From: UBA8752 sp965657965
Lineage (GTDB): Bacteria > Bacteroidota > Bacteroidia > Flavobacteriales_D > Sanyastnellaceae
Reading direction: 5' to 3'
Assembly (NCBI GenBank): GCA_965657965.1
Contig: CBFHQM010000002.1
Span: 1-64,000, forward strand
Length of the DNA: 64,000 nt
Below, one piece after another: positions 42,808 through 51,682 of the stretch. A program made the translations under genes and the position numbers. The notes below the pieces were generated by a model. The model searched no databases. It worked only from the letters and a program-made list of their open reading frames with translations, and had not been told where the DNA came from. Positions within the stretch are counted from its first letter, which is position 1; every line of letters begins with the position of its first letter.

Positions 42808-42833
42808 TTCTTTCTTGTCTACAAACCACTTCG

Positions 42834-42865
42834 AAACGGAGCCCTTTTGGGGCTCCGTTTTGTTT
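42834..42865 (+). terminator. Rho-independent terminator after the FKBP gene
   Basis: AAACGGAGCCC ttttg GGGCTCCGTTT is a perfect 11-base stem followed by TGTTT. It lies 27 bases after the stop. The remaining bases to 43003 hold no gene. A GGGAGG 15-21 bases before the next ATG resembles a Shine-Dalgarno site but is too far away to be typical. Confidence 0.85.
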
Positions 42866-43003
42866 ATCACCCGTTCCACTTTTGCATTATACCGGATTAT
42901 ACGTACCGGCTAACTGGTTGAAAAACAACAAAGAGACACATTTCTTCCATAAAATGTAACCCCAACTTCAGGCTTTGAGTAAGGGAGGTAAATCCCGTTC
43001 ATC

Positions 43004-45523
43004 ATGGCCCGATTCTTTGTTCCGTTTGCTTGTCTTTTGTTGGGTGCGTCTTTTGCGACTTTGTCTGCTCAAGTCACCCGTTGTTCAGCCGATGCTCACC
43101 TCGAAGCACAAATCGCATCTGATACGGTTTTTGCCCGGAGCTTTTTCGCGTTAGAAGCTGCGCTCGAAAACATGGCGAGCACTGGATTCCGGTCCACAGA
43201 AGTGCACACGCTCCCTGTTGTGGTGCACATCATGCATGCAGGCGATGCCGTAGGCTCTGGCGCCAACATCTCCGATGCACAAGTGGCCAGTGCCATCGAG
43301 GCTTTGAATGCTGATTTTGCTGGAGAATTCGGCGGTGCTGCTGTCGATGTGGAATTCGCATTGGCCGTTCGCGACCCCTCTGGCAATCCCACCACCGGTA
43401 TCAACCGCGTGAATGCGGCAGCCATCATTCCTGAGTTTGCCTCCGACGGGATGGTCACCAACAACAACATGGCTGCCTCATCCGAAGTCAATGTGAAGAC
43501 CTTGAGCCACTGGCCCGGAGAAGACTACGTGAACATTTGGGTTGTATCGAAACTCAATGGAGGCACCTCCCCCATTGGATTTGCCTACCTACCTCCCACC
43601 ACGGGCGTGGTCGATGGCATTGTTGTCCACCACAAGGTTTTCGGTGTTGGTGAGGAATATGACCTCATGAACAACTACGACCTGAACCGCACACTGACCC
43701 ACGAGGTTGGGCATTATTTGAGCCTGTATCACACCTTCCACCAGACCACCGGGTGTTCAGACGAATCCAATTGCAGCGCCCAAGGTGATCGGGTATGTGA
43801 CACGCCACCCACATCGGGATCCGTGAATTGCAGCGCCTTGGAGTGCGAGGGCACAATGGTGGAGAATTTCATGGACTACAGCAATGACCCATGCATGTCT
43901 TCCTTCACGGAAGGTCAGCGGACGCGAATGCGCAACGCTTTGGTCCAAAATCGCTTCTCTCTTGTCGAGAGTTTGGGACTCGTGCCCGTGTCGGACTTGG
44001 ATGCTGGCGTGTCTTCTGTCCAAGGAATTTCCCCGGGCGGCTGTGCGGCCACACATTCGCCCCAGGCCGTTCTTCAGAACTTCGGAACCACCCCCATTTC
44101 CAACGCAACGATATACTTCCAGCTCGACGGAGGAGAGGAGCACCAAGTGGCATGGGTCGGCGAACTTGCGCCCAACCAAACGGCACTGGTTACACTGCCA
44201 ACACTGGCCGCGACTGTTGGCGAACATTCCCTGACCGTTCGGACCGAAACCCCGAACGATGAATACGCCGCTAACGACGTCCTTGTCCTGGACTTCGAGG
44301 TGGTCCCAGGCAACATGGTGAGCATGGAGATTCAATTTGATTTTCTTCCCTATGGCATTACTTGGGCCATTGAAAGCCCGGGGCTCGATGACCCTGTCCT
44401 CTCAGGCGGAGACTACATCAACGGCGAATTTGCCAGTGAACTCATCGAAATCGAAGGTTGTGCCACACCGGGGTGCTACACATTGACCGTGGAAGACCTG
44501 TTTGGCAATGGCATGCACTACTCTCCTCCGGGATGGTACGAGTTAACCGACTCCGACGGCAACGTGTTGGGCGCCGGAGCAGGTGACTTTGGATCAGAAC
44601 AAAGCCACGAATTTTGCATCGAAGCGGTGGATGTGGTTCCCTGCTCCGATGCCAATGCCAATGGCGTATGCGACGCAGACGAAGACCTCCTCGTTACCGA
44701 CGTGCTCGGATGCACAGACCCCGAAAGCTGCACCTTCGACGATGAAGCCACACTCGACAATGGCAGTTGTGACTATTTGGATGCCCTGAATGAATGCGGG
44801 GGAGACTGCCCAACCGACATCGATGGTGATGGCGTCTGTGACAATGCCGAGGTGATCGGCTGTACCGACGATACTGCGTGCAACTACGACAGTGATGCTA
44901 CCGATGAGAGTGGCCTCTGCACCTACCCCGAGACGAATTACGACTGCGACGGCAATGTGGTCAATGTGATTGCAGGGTGCACCGATACAGAGAGCTGCAC
45001 CTACAACGAAGAGGCCAACACCGACGATGGCAGTTGCGCGTATTTAGACGCTTTGAACGACTGCGGCGGAGACTGCCCCGAAGACCTTGACCAAGATGGC
45101 GTGTGCGACAATGCCGAAATCGGCGGATGCACCGAGGCTTTGGCCTGCAACTACAACCCAGACGCCACAGAGGAAGACGACAGCTGCGAGTTCGCTCTGG
45201 AAGGATTTGATTGTGAAGGAAACCCCATCACTACAGGAATTGCCAATGCACCTGACGAAGAAACGACGTTGGTAGCCTACCCCAATCCAGTTACAGCCGG
45301 CGCGATCCACCTCTCGGGATTACCAGGGGCAGGCCATTACACGCTGTGCATCTTGGACATGAGCGGCCGACGTGTTTTCCAAGAACGTACTGTGGCCATT
45401 CAAACGCTCAACCGCTGGGGCTTGCGTTCAACACTGGACCTCCAACCCGGAATGTACATGTTGCACATATCAGGTCAATCGGCTTCGTTCAAGCCATCGG
45501 GCCTTCGCATCCTGGTGCAGTGA
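43004..45523 (+). CDS. Secreted M43-family metalloprotease with T9SS type A tail
   Basis: 839 residues with a signal peptide (to LSAQ). The protease domain has HEVGHYLSLYH at 233-243, the disulphide-rich region CDTPPTSGSVNC and the Met-turn NFMDYSNDPC. This is the M43 pattern shared with the larger protein at 2160. Next come an Ig-like ALQNFG-type domain, a Cys-containing domain around MHYSPPGWYEL, four Gly-Cys-Thr-Asp repeats spaced by CGGDCP-DxDxDGVCDNAE calcium-type loops, and a T9SS type A domain (VAYPNPVTAGAIHLSG, ILDMSGRRVF, LQPGMYMLHI). It should be exported through T9SS as an extracellular endopeptidase. Confidence 0.92.
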   Translation: MARFFVPFACLLLGASFATLSAQVTRCSADAHLEAQIASDTVFARSFFALEAALENMASTGFRSTEVHTLPVVVHIMHAGDAVGSGANISDAQVASAIEALNADFAGEFGGAAVDVEFALAVRDPSGNPTTGINRVNAAAIIPEFASDGMVTNNNMAASSEVNVKTLSHWPGEDYVNIWVVSKLNGGTSPIGFAYLPPTTGVVDGIVVHHKVFGVGEEYDLMNNYDLNRTLTHEVGHYLSLYHTFHQTTGCSDESNCSAQGDRVCDTPPTSGSVNCSALECEGTMVENFMDYSNDPCMSSFTEGQRTRMRNALVQNRFSLVESLGLVPVSDLDAGVSSVQGISPGGCAATHSPQAVLQNFGTTPISNATIYFQLDGGEEHQVAWVGELAPNQTALVTLPTLAATVGEHSLTVRTETPNDEYAANDVLVLDFEVVPGNMVSMEIQFDFLPYGITWAIESPGLDDPVLSGGDYINGEFASELIEIEGCATPGCYTLTVEDLFGNGMHYSPPGWYELTDSDGNVLGAGAGDFGSEQSHEFCIEAVDVVPCSDANANGVCDADEDLLVTDVLGCTDPESCTFDDEATLDNGSCDYLDALNECGGDCPTDIDGDGVCDNAEVIGCTDDTACNYDSDATDESGLCTYPETNYDCDGNVVNVIAGCTDTESCTYNEEANTDDGSCAYLDALNDCGGDCPEDLDQDGVCDNAEIGGCTEALACNYNPDATEEDDSCEFALEGFDCEGNPITTGIANAPDEETTLVAYPNPVTAGAIHLSGLPGAGHYTLCILDMSGRRVFQERTVAIQTLNRWGLRSTLDLQPGMYMLHISGQSASFKPSGLRILVQ

Positions 45524-45536
45524 TGCCCTATGCGCG

Positions 45537-46034
45537 TCAAAAGGACGCAGATTGCTCCTCCCAAATGGACATGGCGTCCTCTAACTCGGCTTCTACAGAC
45601 GCATTAAAACCGAGAAGAATCGCTGCCCCTCGCAAGTAAAAAGGCCAAGATTCACTCGTCATCACCAAGGTCAATTGGCATCCTCCCTCGGGGGCGGGAG
45701 CGGTTCGCCATGAGAGCAAGTGTGTGCCCCACGCACCTTCGAGTTGCAAGGCTGCCCCCTGTTCTCCGGTAGGAGATCGCAAGACAGTCATGTCGCGCAG
45801 AGGGCCAGTTGGTTGTCCATGCTGCGCATGTTCATGTTCGTCTGGGACCCCCGAAAATTGACCAAATGGAGCCCAATCCTGGACGCGATTGAGGGCCTTT
45901 TCGGCGCCGCCACAAACACCGGTAGCCCTGCCCGATACAGACACCATCAAACGCTCGCTTCCCGCCACGCAAAGCACAGCGTACGCCATGGCGCAAATCG
46001 CGGTCAGCAGGCCCAACATTTTGACGTGGTTCAT
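45537..46034 (-). CDS. Membrane-anchored protein, possibly SRPBCC-like
   Basis: 165 residues: one N-terminal helix (MLGLLTAICAMAYAVLCVAG) and a soluble domain that begins with an A-x-K-ALNRVQDWAPFGQFSG stretch. That resembles the loop-helix of SRPBCC/polyketide-cyclase proteins, in which NWxxWxPW follows the first helix. The rest is only broadly compatible, so the family call is weak. It overlaps the glycosyltransferase gene by four bases (ATGA) and probably acts in the same process. Confidence 0.5.
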   Translation of the reverse strand: MNHVKMLGLLTAICAMAYAVLCVAGSERLMVSVSGRATGVCGGAEKALNRVQDWAPFGQFSGVPDEHEHAQHGQPTGPLRDMTVLRSPTGEQGAALQLEGAWGTHLLSWRTAPAPEGGCQLTLVMTSESWPFYLRGAAILLGFNASVEAELEDAMSIWEEQSASF

Positions 46035-47092
46035 GCGCCTCGCTCGCCTTGATTCTGGACCTCAGGAACGGACCTCACTTCACCAATGGACGCTGTTCTT
46101 CGCTTCATCACGACCACATTCCAGTATTCAGTGATCAGCCCTTGTCCGTACGCAGAAAGCTGAATCCGAGCGGCTTTGGGCACCAGCGCGGCCACCCGAA
46201 AGGACCGTGTAGCCCACCAAGCCTCAACAAACAAGGCCAATTGCCACACCACAAAAGGAACCAAAGGAAGGACAGCCACCACTGGCTCCAACCCCAGTCC
46301 CCACCTTAAAACTGCAGCCAAGGGCAGCATGGTCAATTGGTACACAAGAAAAGCCGCTGGCATCCAATGAATGGGCCTGAGTGACCCGGGAAAAAACTGC
46401 CGAATGTTCACGCGGGCTGTTCCGAAAAAATGCACCTGCTTTCGGAACTGAGAAAAGTCGGTTCTGCGCTTGTGATACACATGTGCATCTTGAATCAAGA
46501 CGCTGTGCAAGCCATGGGCGAGCAGCCGCATGCTGAACTCAATGTCTTCTCCTTTTACCGTGATTCTGTATCCACCGCTGACTTCCCACGCTTTCCTCGA
46601 AATGCCCATGTTAAAGGAGCGGGGATGATAGGTTCCCAGACTGCGTTTGCCACCGCGAATGCCGCCTGTGGTGAGCGGAGAAGTCATGGCGTGACTGATC
46701 GCCTTTTGCAAATCGGTAAAAGAGGGGTGTGCCGCATCAGGACCGCCGTAAACCTCAACCTCTGGATGGGCGTCCAAGTGCGCCGAGACCGCTTCGAAAT
46801 AAGTGGAAGGGATCAAGCAATCCGAATCAAAGACCACAAACCAATCGCCCTTGGCACGCTCGAAGCCAAAATTCCGTGTAAACCCCTGTTTTGTGTTCTC
46901 CTTCCAGAAATACTGAATATCCAGCTTCTCCTTAAACCCTTCAACAATCGCCCGGGCATCCTGTGTGCTGCCGTCCTCCACCACCAACACCTCAAAATCA
47001 GTGCAACTCTGACGGGTTAAGCTTTCGAGCAATTCCTCGATCTCGTCGGGGCGGTTGTAAAGGGGGACAATAACAGAAAAGCGCACGGTCAA
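46031..47092 (-). CDS. Family 2 glycosyltransferase with C-terminal membrane helices
   Basis: 353 residues. A GT-A domain (1-240) has FSVIVPLYNRPDEIEELLES, VVEDGST, the DxD-type FDSDCLIP and the acceptor-side GEDIEFSMRLLAHG. Two to three hydrophobic helices follow (MPAAFLVYQLTMLPLAAVL, VAVLPLVPFVVWQLALF), anchoring it in the inner membrane. It transfers a sugar from a nucleotide-sugar donor to a lipid or polymer acceptor; neither can be named. It is coupled to the downstream membrane protein by an ATGA overlap. Confidence 0.92.
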   Translation of the reverse strand: MTVRFSVIVPLYNRPDEIEELLESLTRQSCTDFEVLVVEDGSTQDARAIVEGFKEKLDIQYFWKENTKQGFTRNFGFERAKGDWFVVFDSDCLIPSTYFEAVSAHLDAHPEVEVYGGPDAAHPSFTDLQKAISHAMTSPLTTGGIRGGKRSLGTYHPRSFNMGISRKAWEVSGGYRITVKGEDIEFSMRLLAHGLHSVLIQDAHVYHKRRTDFSQFRKQVHFFGTARVNIRQFFPGSLRPIHWMPAAFLVYQLTMLPLAAVLRWGLGLEPVVAVLPLVPFVVWQLALFVEAWWATRSFRVAALVPKAARIQLSAYGQGLITEYWNVVVMKRRTASIGEVRSVPEVQNQGERGA

Positions 47093-47151
47093 AAATACAA
47101 TGTCCCGCCGCCTAGAATGACATCCAGCCTCTCGCCCGTTATCTTGCTGCC

Positions 47152-48429
47152 GTGATCACTCAAGACGCCCCCATTTTCGGCCTGCTCCTCGCCTGTCTCG
47201 CCCTGGTTTTCCATACTGCTCGTCTAGAGCGGTTCGCTGGTTTCTATAAATACGTCCCCGCCTTGCTGCTGGCGTATTTCCTCCCGGCCATCCTCAATTC
47301 AACAGGCATCATTTCTGCAGGTGAAGACAGCAACCTGTACTACGTGGCCAGCCGCTACCTCCTGCCAGCGAGCTTGCTGATGTTCTGTTTGTCGATTGAC
47401 GTGAAGGGCATCATCAACCTGGGTCCGAAGGCCTTAATCATGTTCTTCGCGGCCACTTTCGGCATCATCATCGGCGGTCCCGCCGCACTCTGGCTCATTG
47501 GTCAAATCCGCCCCGATGTATTCGGTGGTGATGCTGCAGACGCCCTGTGGCGCGGCCTATCCACCATTGCAGGTAGTTGGATTGGTGGCGGCGCCAACCA
47601 AACCGCCCTCAAGGAAATTGCACAGGCCCAAGACGACCAGTTCAGCGTCATGATCATCGTCGATGTCTTTGTGGCCAACCTCTGGATGCCTTTTCTCCTC
47701 ATTGGCGCCGGATCGAGTGCCGCCATCGACAAACGATTGAAAGCGGACTCTTCTGCGGTGGATGCGCTAAAAAAGAAAGTCGAACAGTACCAAGAAAGCA
47801 TTGCCCGCATCCCCACGTTCAATGACCTTATGGTGTTGCTCGGCGTCATTTTCCTCATGGTGGGCGCTGCCCATTTCCTTGGCGATGCCATCAGCGATGG
47901 CATTGCCCACACTTTCGATGGCATTCTTTCTCAGAACCCAGGTTCTCCCGTGCGGTTCCTAAGCTCACTAAAGAGTCACTTTTTCTGGCTCGTCTTTCTG
48001 GCAACAGGCATCGGTGTCGCGCTGAGCTTTACCCCCATGAAATCCTACGAGGGAGCGGGTGCAAGCAAGCTGGCCAGCGTCTTTTTGTACGTCTTGGTGG
48101 CCACCATTGGCGCCAAGATGGACATTGGCGAGCTCATACACTCTTGGGAGCGTTATTGGCCCGTCATCCTCATTGGACTGCTCTGGATGCTCGTCCACGT
48201 GTTGATTTTGCTGATTGTGGCGAAACTGATTCGCGCACCCTTCTTTTTTGTTGCTGTGGGCAGTCAAGCCAATGTTGGCGGTGCCGCAAGCGCCCCCATT
48301 GTGGCCAGTGCATTCAGCCCGGCTCTGGCCCCTGTTGGCGTTTTACTCGCTGTCTTGGGCTACGCGGTGGGCACCATCGGCGCCGTTGTGTGCATGGAGC
48401 TCATGCGCTTTCTGAGCGGGGGTGGATGA
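47152..48429 (+). CDS. DUF819 family integral membrane protein
   Basis: 425 residues starting at GTG 47152 (MITQDAPIFGLLLACLAL), with about eleven TM helices. Family landmarks are YVASRYLLPASLLMFCLSID, STIAGSWIGGGANQTALKE and VGSQANVGGAASAPIVASAF. This YjcL/DUF819 family is transporter-like and resembles sodium-coupled carriers. The substrate is unknown. A TATCTTGC sequence just upstream could be a -7 box. The last 29 bases overlap the convergent gene at 48401. Confidence 0.9.
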   Translation: MITQDAPIFGLLLACLALVFHTARLERFAGFYKYVPALLLAYFLPAILNSTGIISAGEDSNLYYVASRYLLPASLLMFCLSIDVKGIINLGPKALIMFFAATFGIIIGGPAALWLIGQIRPDVFGGDAADALWRGLSTIAGSWIGGGANQTALKEIAQAQDDQFSVMIIVDVFVANLWMPFLLIGAGSSAAIDKRLKADSSAVDALKKKVEQYQESIARIPTFNDLMVLLGVIFLMVGAAHFLGDAISDGIAHTFDGILSQNPGSPVRFLSSLKSHFFWLVFLATGIGVALSFTPMKSYEGAGASKLASVFLYVLVATIGAKMDIGELIHSWERYWPVILIGLLWMLVHVLILLIVAKLIRAPFFFVAVGSQANVGGAASAPIVASAFSPALAPVGVLLAVLGYAVGTIGAVVCMELMRFLSGGG

Positions 48430-49825
48430 TGTAAATGGTCCGACGCCGGTCCTTGCTGTCCTTTTCTCGCCTGATCAAGTCTGCTTTGTGTAGCACCCGA
48501 TACTCCCGATTGACTTCGCGGATGTATTGCGCGCGTTTGGCGCGCTTCGATTCTGCCGACACATCGGCCGTTAAACCGAACAACAAATTGATCTCCTCAG
48601 TGCCCAACACCCGCTCGTCCAATTGTTCCAACTGAACAATCAGCGGACTTAAAGCGCCATTCAACTCAGCATTTCTTTCTTCTCGCAGCCCCCCATCAAG
48701 AGCGCCATCTTGTTGCGTGAGGCCTTGCAGCCCTTTCTGCTCACGAATCACCTTGGCTTGGCCCTGTCTATTCGGCCATGCCCAACGGCTGAAGAGAATG
48801 CCAATAACGAGCGCGCCCAAAATCAACAACGCCATCTGGCTTCGACTCATCGGTGAATCCACCGTCTCATTCAACACAACGGCACCGGCTGTGGACAGGG
48901 GAGCCTCTATGGGCTGAACAAAAGAAACCAACGCAGCATCTAAGGCGAGCGCGGAATACAGAGAATCGACATTCCATTTTAACACGGCTCGCTCTTGTCC
49001 TTCTGGAAAATATTGCCAGACCCGCAGCACGTTGTCTTGAGCCCTTCGATATACCCCGATACAATCGCCTTCTCGCGCCATTGCCGCCTTGTATTCCAAC
49101 ATGTTCCACTCACCTGTGACCACGGTATTCATGTCGGACTTCCGAACAATCAGGCCTTGCTGCTGCCCAACCAGCACCACGTAATCTTCTAACTCCAACC
49201 AACTGTCCGTGGCATTGAGGTAAAGCGAAAACTTCGGATTCACCTTGCCCAACCTGGACCACTCCATTGCACCTATGTCCAACGACCACAGTGTCACATC
49301 ATCTTCCGCATTGGCAATATCATAAATTTCAGCACTCACCAAAGATCCGTTGGCTTCATCCAACCAACTTCCAATTTGTCGAACGTGGCCCGGGCCGTCA
49401 TTGGTTTTAATCAGCTCCCACTGGCCCGTCTTTTCAACGAATTCAACCAATTCAGCATGGCACCTCCAATAACCACGCCCCCCTACTGAATACCGCCTCC
49501 CTCGGTGTGAGAACAAAAACGAACCATGGTTGAACCCCAAATTGTGGCTCAAGCTCAGGTTTTGTCCCAATGAGTCTGTCACCAACCTGAAATCTCCATC
49601 CCTGTTCCACCATCTTGACTGACCACTTGGTCCTATCAGAATCGCATTTTCTTGACCCATGTTGATTCTGGAAACAAAACCTGAGCCTTTTTGTCGTGAC
49701 CTACTGAAGACGTCCTTCACCATTGGCTGGTCGAGCCAATCCAAAGGGTGCAACCTTTTCGACTCGTCCTGCGCCTGGACGAAAAAGGTGCAAGCCATGG
49801 ACAACAAAAACAGGAATAAACGCAT
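48401..49825 (-). CDS. Exported propeller-like sensor with TM helix and cytoplasmic helix-turn-helix-like tail
   Basis: 474 residues. A signal peptide (to FVQAQ) precedes an exported region of about 300 residues with WD/kelch-like blades (WSLDIGAMEWSRLGKV, VRVWQYFPEG). One TM helix follows at about 330 (MALLILGALVIGILFSRWAW) and a cytoplasmic tail of about 120 residues. The tail has a coiled part and then GTEEINLLFGL...RAQYIREVNREY...ADLIRREKDSKDRRRTIYII. This resembles winged-helix sequences found at the ends of other Bacteroidota membrane sensors. It may therefore transmit an outside signal to DNA or to a partner in one protein. No kinase motif is present. The call is from architecture, not from a recognised family. 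Confidence 0.6.
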   Translation of the reverse strand: MRLFLFLLSMACTFFVQAQDESKRLHPLDWLDQPMVKDVFSRSRQKGSGFVSRINMGQENAILIGPSGQSRWWNRDGDFRLVTDSLGQNLSLSHNLGFNHGSFLFSHRGRRYSVGGRGYWRCHAELVEFVEKTGQWELIKTNDGPGHVRQIGSWLDEANGSLVSAEIYDIANAEDDVTLWSLDIGAMEWSRLGKVNPKFSLYLNATDSWLELEDYVVLVGQQQGLIVRKSDMNTVVTGEWNMLEYKAAMAREGDCIGVYRRAQDNVLRVWQYFPEGQERAVLKWNVDSLYSALALDAALVSFVQPIEAPLSTAGAVVLNETVDSPMSRSQMALLILGALVIGILFSRWAWPNRQGQAKVIREQKGLQGLTQQDGALDGGLREERNAELNGALSPLIVQLEQLDERVLGTEEINLLFGLTADVSAESKRAKRAQYIREVNREYRVLHKADLIRREKDSKDRRRTIYIIHPRSESA

Positions 49826-49965
49826 ACTGCGAAGTTCGATGAAGGCTCCTTCCGTGCAAACATATTTTACGTGGTATCCGTTTCAACGCATATTGTCTGA
49901 TGTATTAACCACACAAACAGCGGATTACGTTTCCTCACATATTAACCCCGTGCCCTAATCACAAC

Positions 49966-50865
49966 ATGATCATCACGTACAGCCCTCTTTACGCCCATCC
50001 CCTCCCAAGCGAACATCGGTTCCCTATGGAGAAGTACTTCCTGCTTGAGGGACAGCTTAAAATGGAGGGGGTTGGTGAAGATGGGCACTGGATCTGCCCT
50101 AAAGAAGTCAGCGACAAAGACGTTCTGCGCGTACACGACTCCGACTATTTTCAGCGCTTGAACCAAGGCCAATTGACCTCAAAAGAGGAACGTGCCTCGG
50201 GATTCAAGTGGAGCCAAGCACTGATTCGGAGAGAAAAGATCATCATGGAAGGCACGCGGCTGTGCGCTGTTGAAGCGGCAAAAGGAGGTGTCGCATTGAA
50301 CATAGCTGGTGGTACCCACCACGCATTTCGTGACAGACCCGAAGGATTTTGCCTACTCAACGACCTTGTGATTGCGGCCACCCACCTTCTCGAAACTCAA
50401 CAATCGCAGCAAGTACTCATTGTCGATTTAGATGTACATCAAGGAAACGGAACAGCAGAAATGGTGGCAGACAATCCCGACATCTACGCATTGAGTATGC
50501 ATGGCGCCGAGAATTATCCTTTTCGCAAGACCCACAGCGACCTGGACATCGCGTTGCCCACCGGCACAACCGATGAAGCATACCTCACCGCCCTAGACCA
50601 CGCTCTGGACCAAGCATTTGAACAAGCCAAACCCGATGTTGTCCTCTATCAATGTGGTGTCGACGTCCTCGATACAGACAAGTTGGGAAAACTCAAATTG
50701 TCGCCAGAAGGATGTGCGGATCGAGACCGCCGCGTTTTCGAGAAGTGCAAGCGATCCGATGTGGGCATCGCCTGTGCCATGGGTGGAGGTTACTCCCCCA
50801 ACATCTCCGACATTGTCTCCGCTCACATGAGAACGTTTCAACTGGCCAGAGCGCTTTGGACCTAA
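49966..50865 (+). CDS. Histone-deacetylase-family amidohydrolase
   Basis: 299 residues of the arginase/deacetylase fold. Zinc-site and active-site motifs are AGGTHHAFRDRPEGFCLLND, IVDLDVHQGNGTAEM, LSMHGAENYPF and YQCGVDVL, with AMGGGYSP near the end. The short length and absence of N- or C-terminal extensions fit the class IV-like bacterial deacetylases that act on acetylated amines or lysines rather than histones. The substrate is unknown. It stands alone; ribA is convergent. Confidence 0.93.
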   Translation: MIITYSPLYAHPLPSEHRFPMEKYFLLEGQLKMEGVGEDGHWICPKEVSDKDVLRVHDSDYFQRLNQGQLTSKEERASGFKWSQALIRREKIIMEGTRLCAVEAAKGGVALNIAGGTHHAFRDRPEGFCLLNDLVIAATHLLETQQSQQVLIVDLDVHQGNGTAEMVADNPDIYALSMHGAENYPFRKTHSDLDIALPTGTTDEAYLTALDHALDQAFEQAKPDVVLYQCGVDVLDTDKLGKLKLSPEGCADRDRRVFEKCKRSDVGIACAMGGGYSPNISDIVSAHMRTFQLARALWT

Positions 50866-50905
50866 CAATGTCGCCTAGCCACGCCAACAAAAGCCCCTAT
50901 TTCGC

Positions 50906-51484
50906 TTACAACAGGTGACCTGTTATTTCGGCCTTTGCTTTGAGGTAATCCGCGTTGTCCGCTGTCACAGGTGCTGTGCATTTTTGTCGCTCTACGGAAT
51001 ATCCAGCGCGCTCCAAAGCCTGCATTTTGAGGGGATTGTTCGTGAGCAACAGAACATGCTCAACCCCCAGCTCCTTCAAAATGTCGACTGCATCGTCATA
51101 ATTCCGAGCGTCGTCGTCGTGCCCACCCGCCCTATTCGCTGCGTAGGTGTCCATGCCTTCGTCTTGTCTGTTGTATGCCCTGAGCTTCTCAACCAGACCG
51201 ATTCCCCGACCCTCTTGCCGCAAGTAGACAAGCACGCCACCGTGCTCCTTAAAATGGGCAAGGGATTGCGCCAATTGCTCCCCACAGTCGCAACGTGCAC
51301 TCCCAAAAACATCTCCGGTCATACACTCGCTGTGAATCCTGACCGGAACGGGCTTCGTCCCATCCAGCGCATCAAGCCCCCTGTACATTGCCACATGAGG
51401 AAATTCCTCACCCTCGTCTCCGAAGGCTGAAATCGTATACTCTCCCCACTTTGACGGCAGCCGGCTCGACACCAATTTCCCCAT
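50906..51484 (-). CDS. ribA: GTP cyclohydrolase II
   Basis: 192 residues, the stand-alone RibA form. It opens the imidazole ring of GTP at the first committed step of riboflavin synthesis. The zinc cysteines are in HSECMTGDVFGSARCDCGEQL, the GTP-binding motif is YLRQEGRGIGL, and LLTNNPLKMQALERAGYSV is near the C-terminus. The dihydroxybutanone-phosphate synthase domain often fused in front is absent. No other rib gene is nearby. Confidence 0.95.
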   Translation of the reverse strand: MGKLVSSRLPSKWGEYTISAFGDEGEEFPHVAMYRGLDALDGTKPVPVRIHSECMTGDVFGSARCDCGEQLAQSLAHFKEHGGVLVYLRQEGRGIGLVEKLRAYNRQDEGMDTYAANRAGGHDDDARNYDDAVDILKELGVEHVLLLTNNPLKMQALERAGYSVERQKCTAPVTADNADYLKAKAEITGHLL

Positions 51485-51543
51485 GGCTCAAAAGTAATCA
51501 GCCCTCTTTACAATTCGAGGCGAATACCCCCTTACAAAAGCAA

Positions 51544-51575
51544 AAAGGGCCGCCTCGTATCCGAGACGGCCCTTT
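51544..51575 (-). terminator. Terminator of the large repeat protein gene
   Basis: AAAGGGCCGcCTCG tatc CGAGaCGGCCCTTT is a 14-base stem with one mismatch. On the minus strand it is followed by TTGCTTTTG, and it begins 18 bases after the stop at 51593. Confidence 0.8.
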
Positions 51576-51592
51576 CATTCGTTTCTATTCAA

Positions 51593-51682
51593 TTATTCAG
51601 CACATACTTGGCCGAAGGCACCGAGAATGACCAACAAGTCACCAACGGCTGTTGATCCATCGCCATCAATGTCGGTAGGACA
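51593..51682 (-). other. C-terminal EF-hand/dockerin-like module of the 1554-residue protein
   Basis: CPTDIDGDGSTAVGD begins a loop with acidic residues at EF-hand positions 1, 3, 5 and 12, then LLVILGAFGQVC. The two cysteines are 26 residues apart and the protein ends two residues later. Confidence 0.75.

Noticed and set aside
42982..42988. GGGAGG as a Shine-Dalgarno site for the M43 gene at 43004
   Set aside because: It ends 15 bases before the ATG, too far for normal function, and such sites are rarely used in this phylum.
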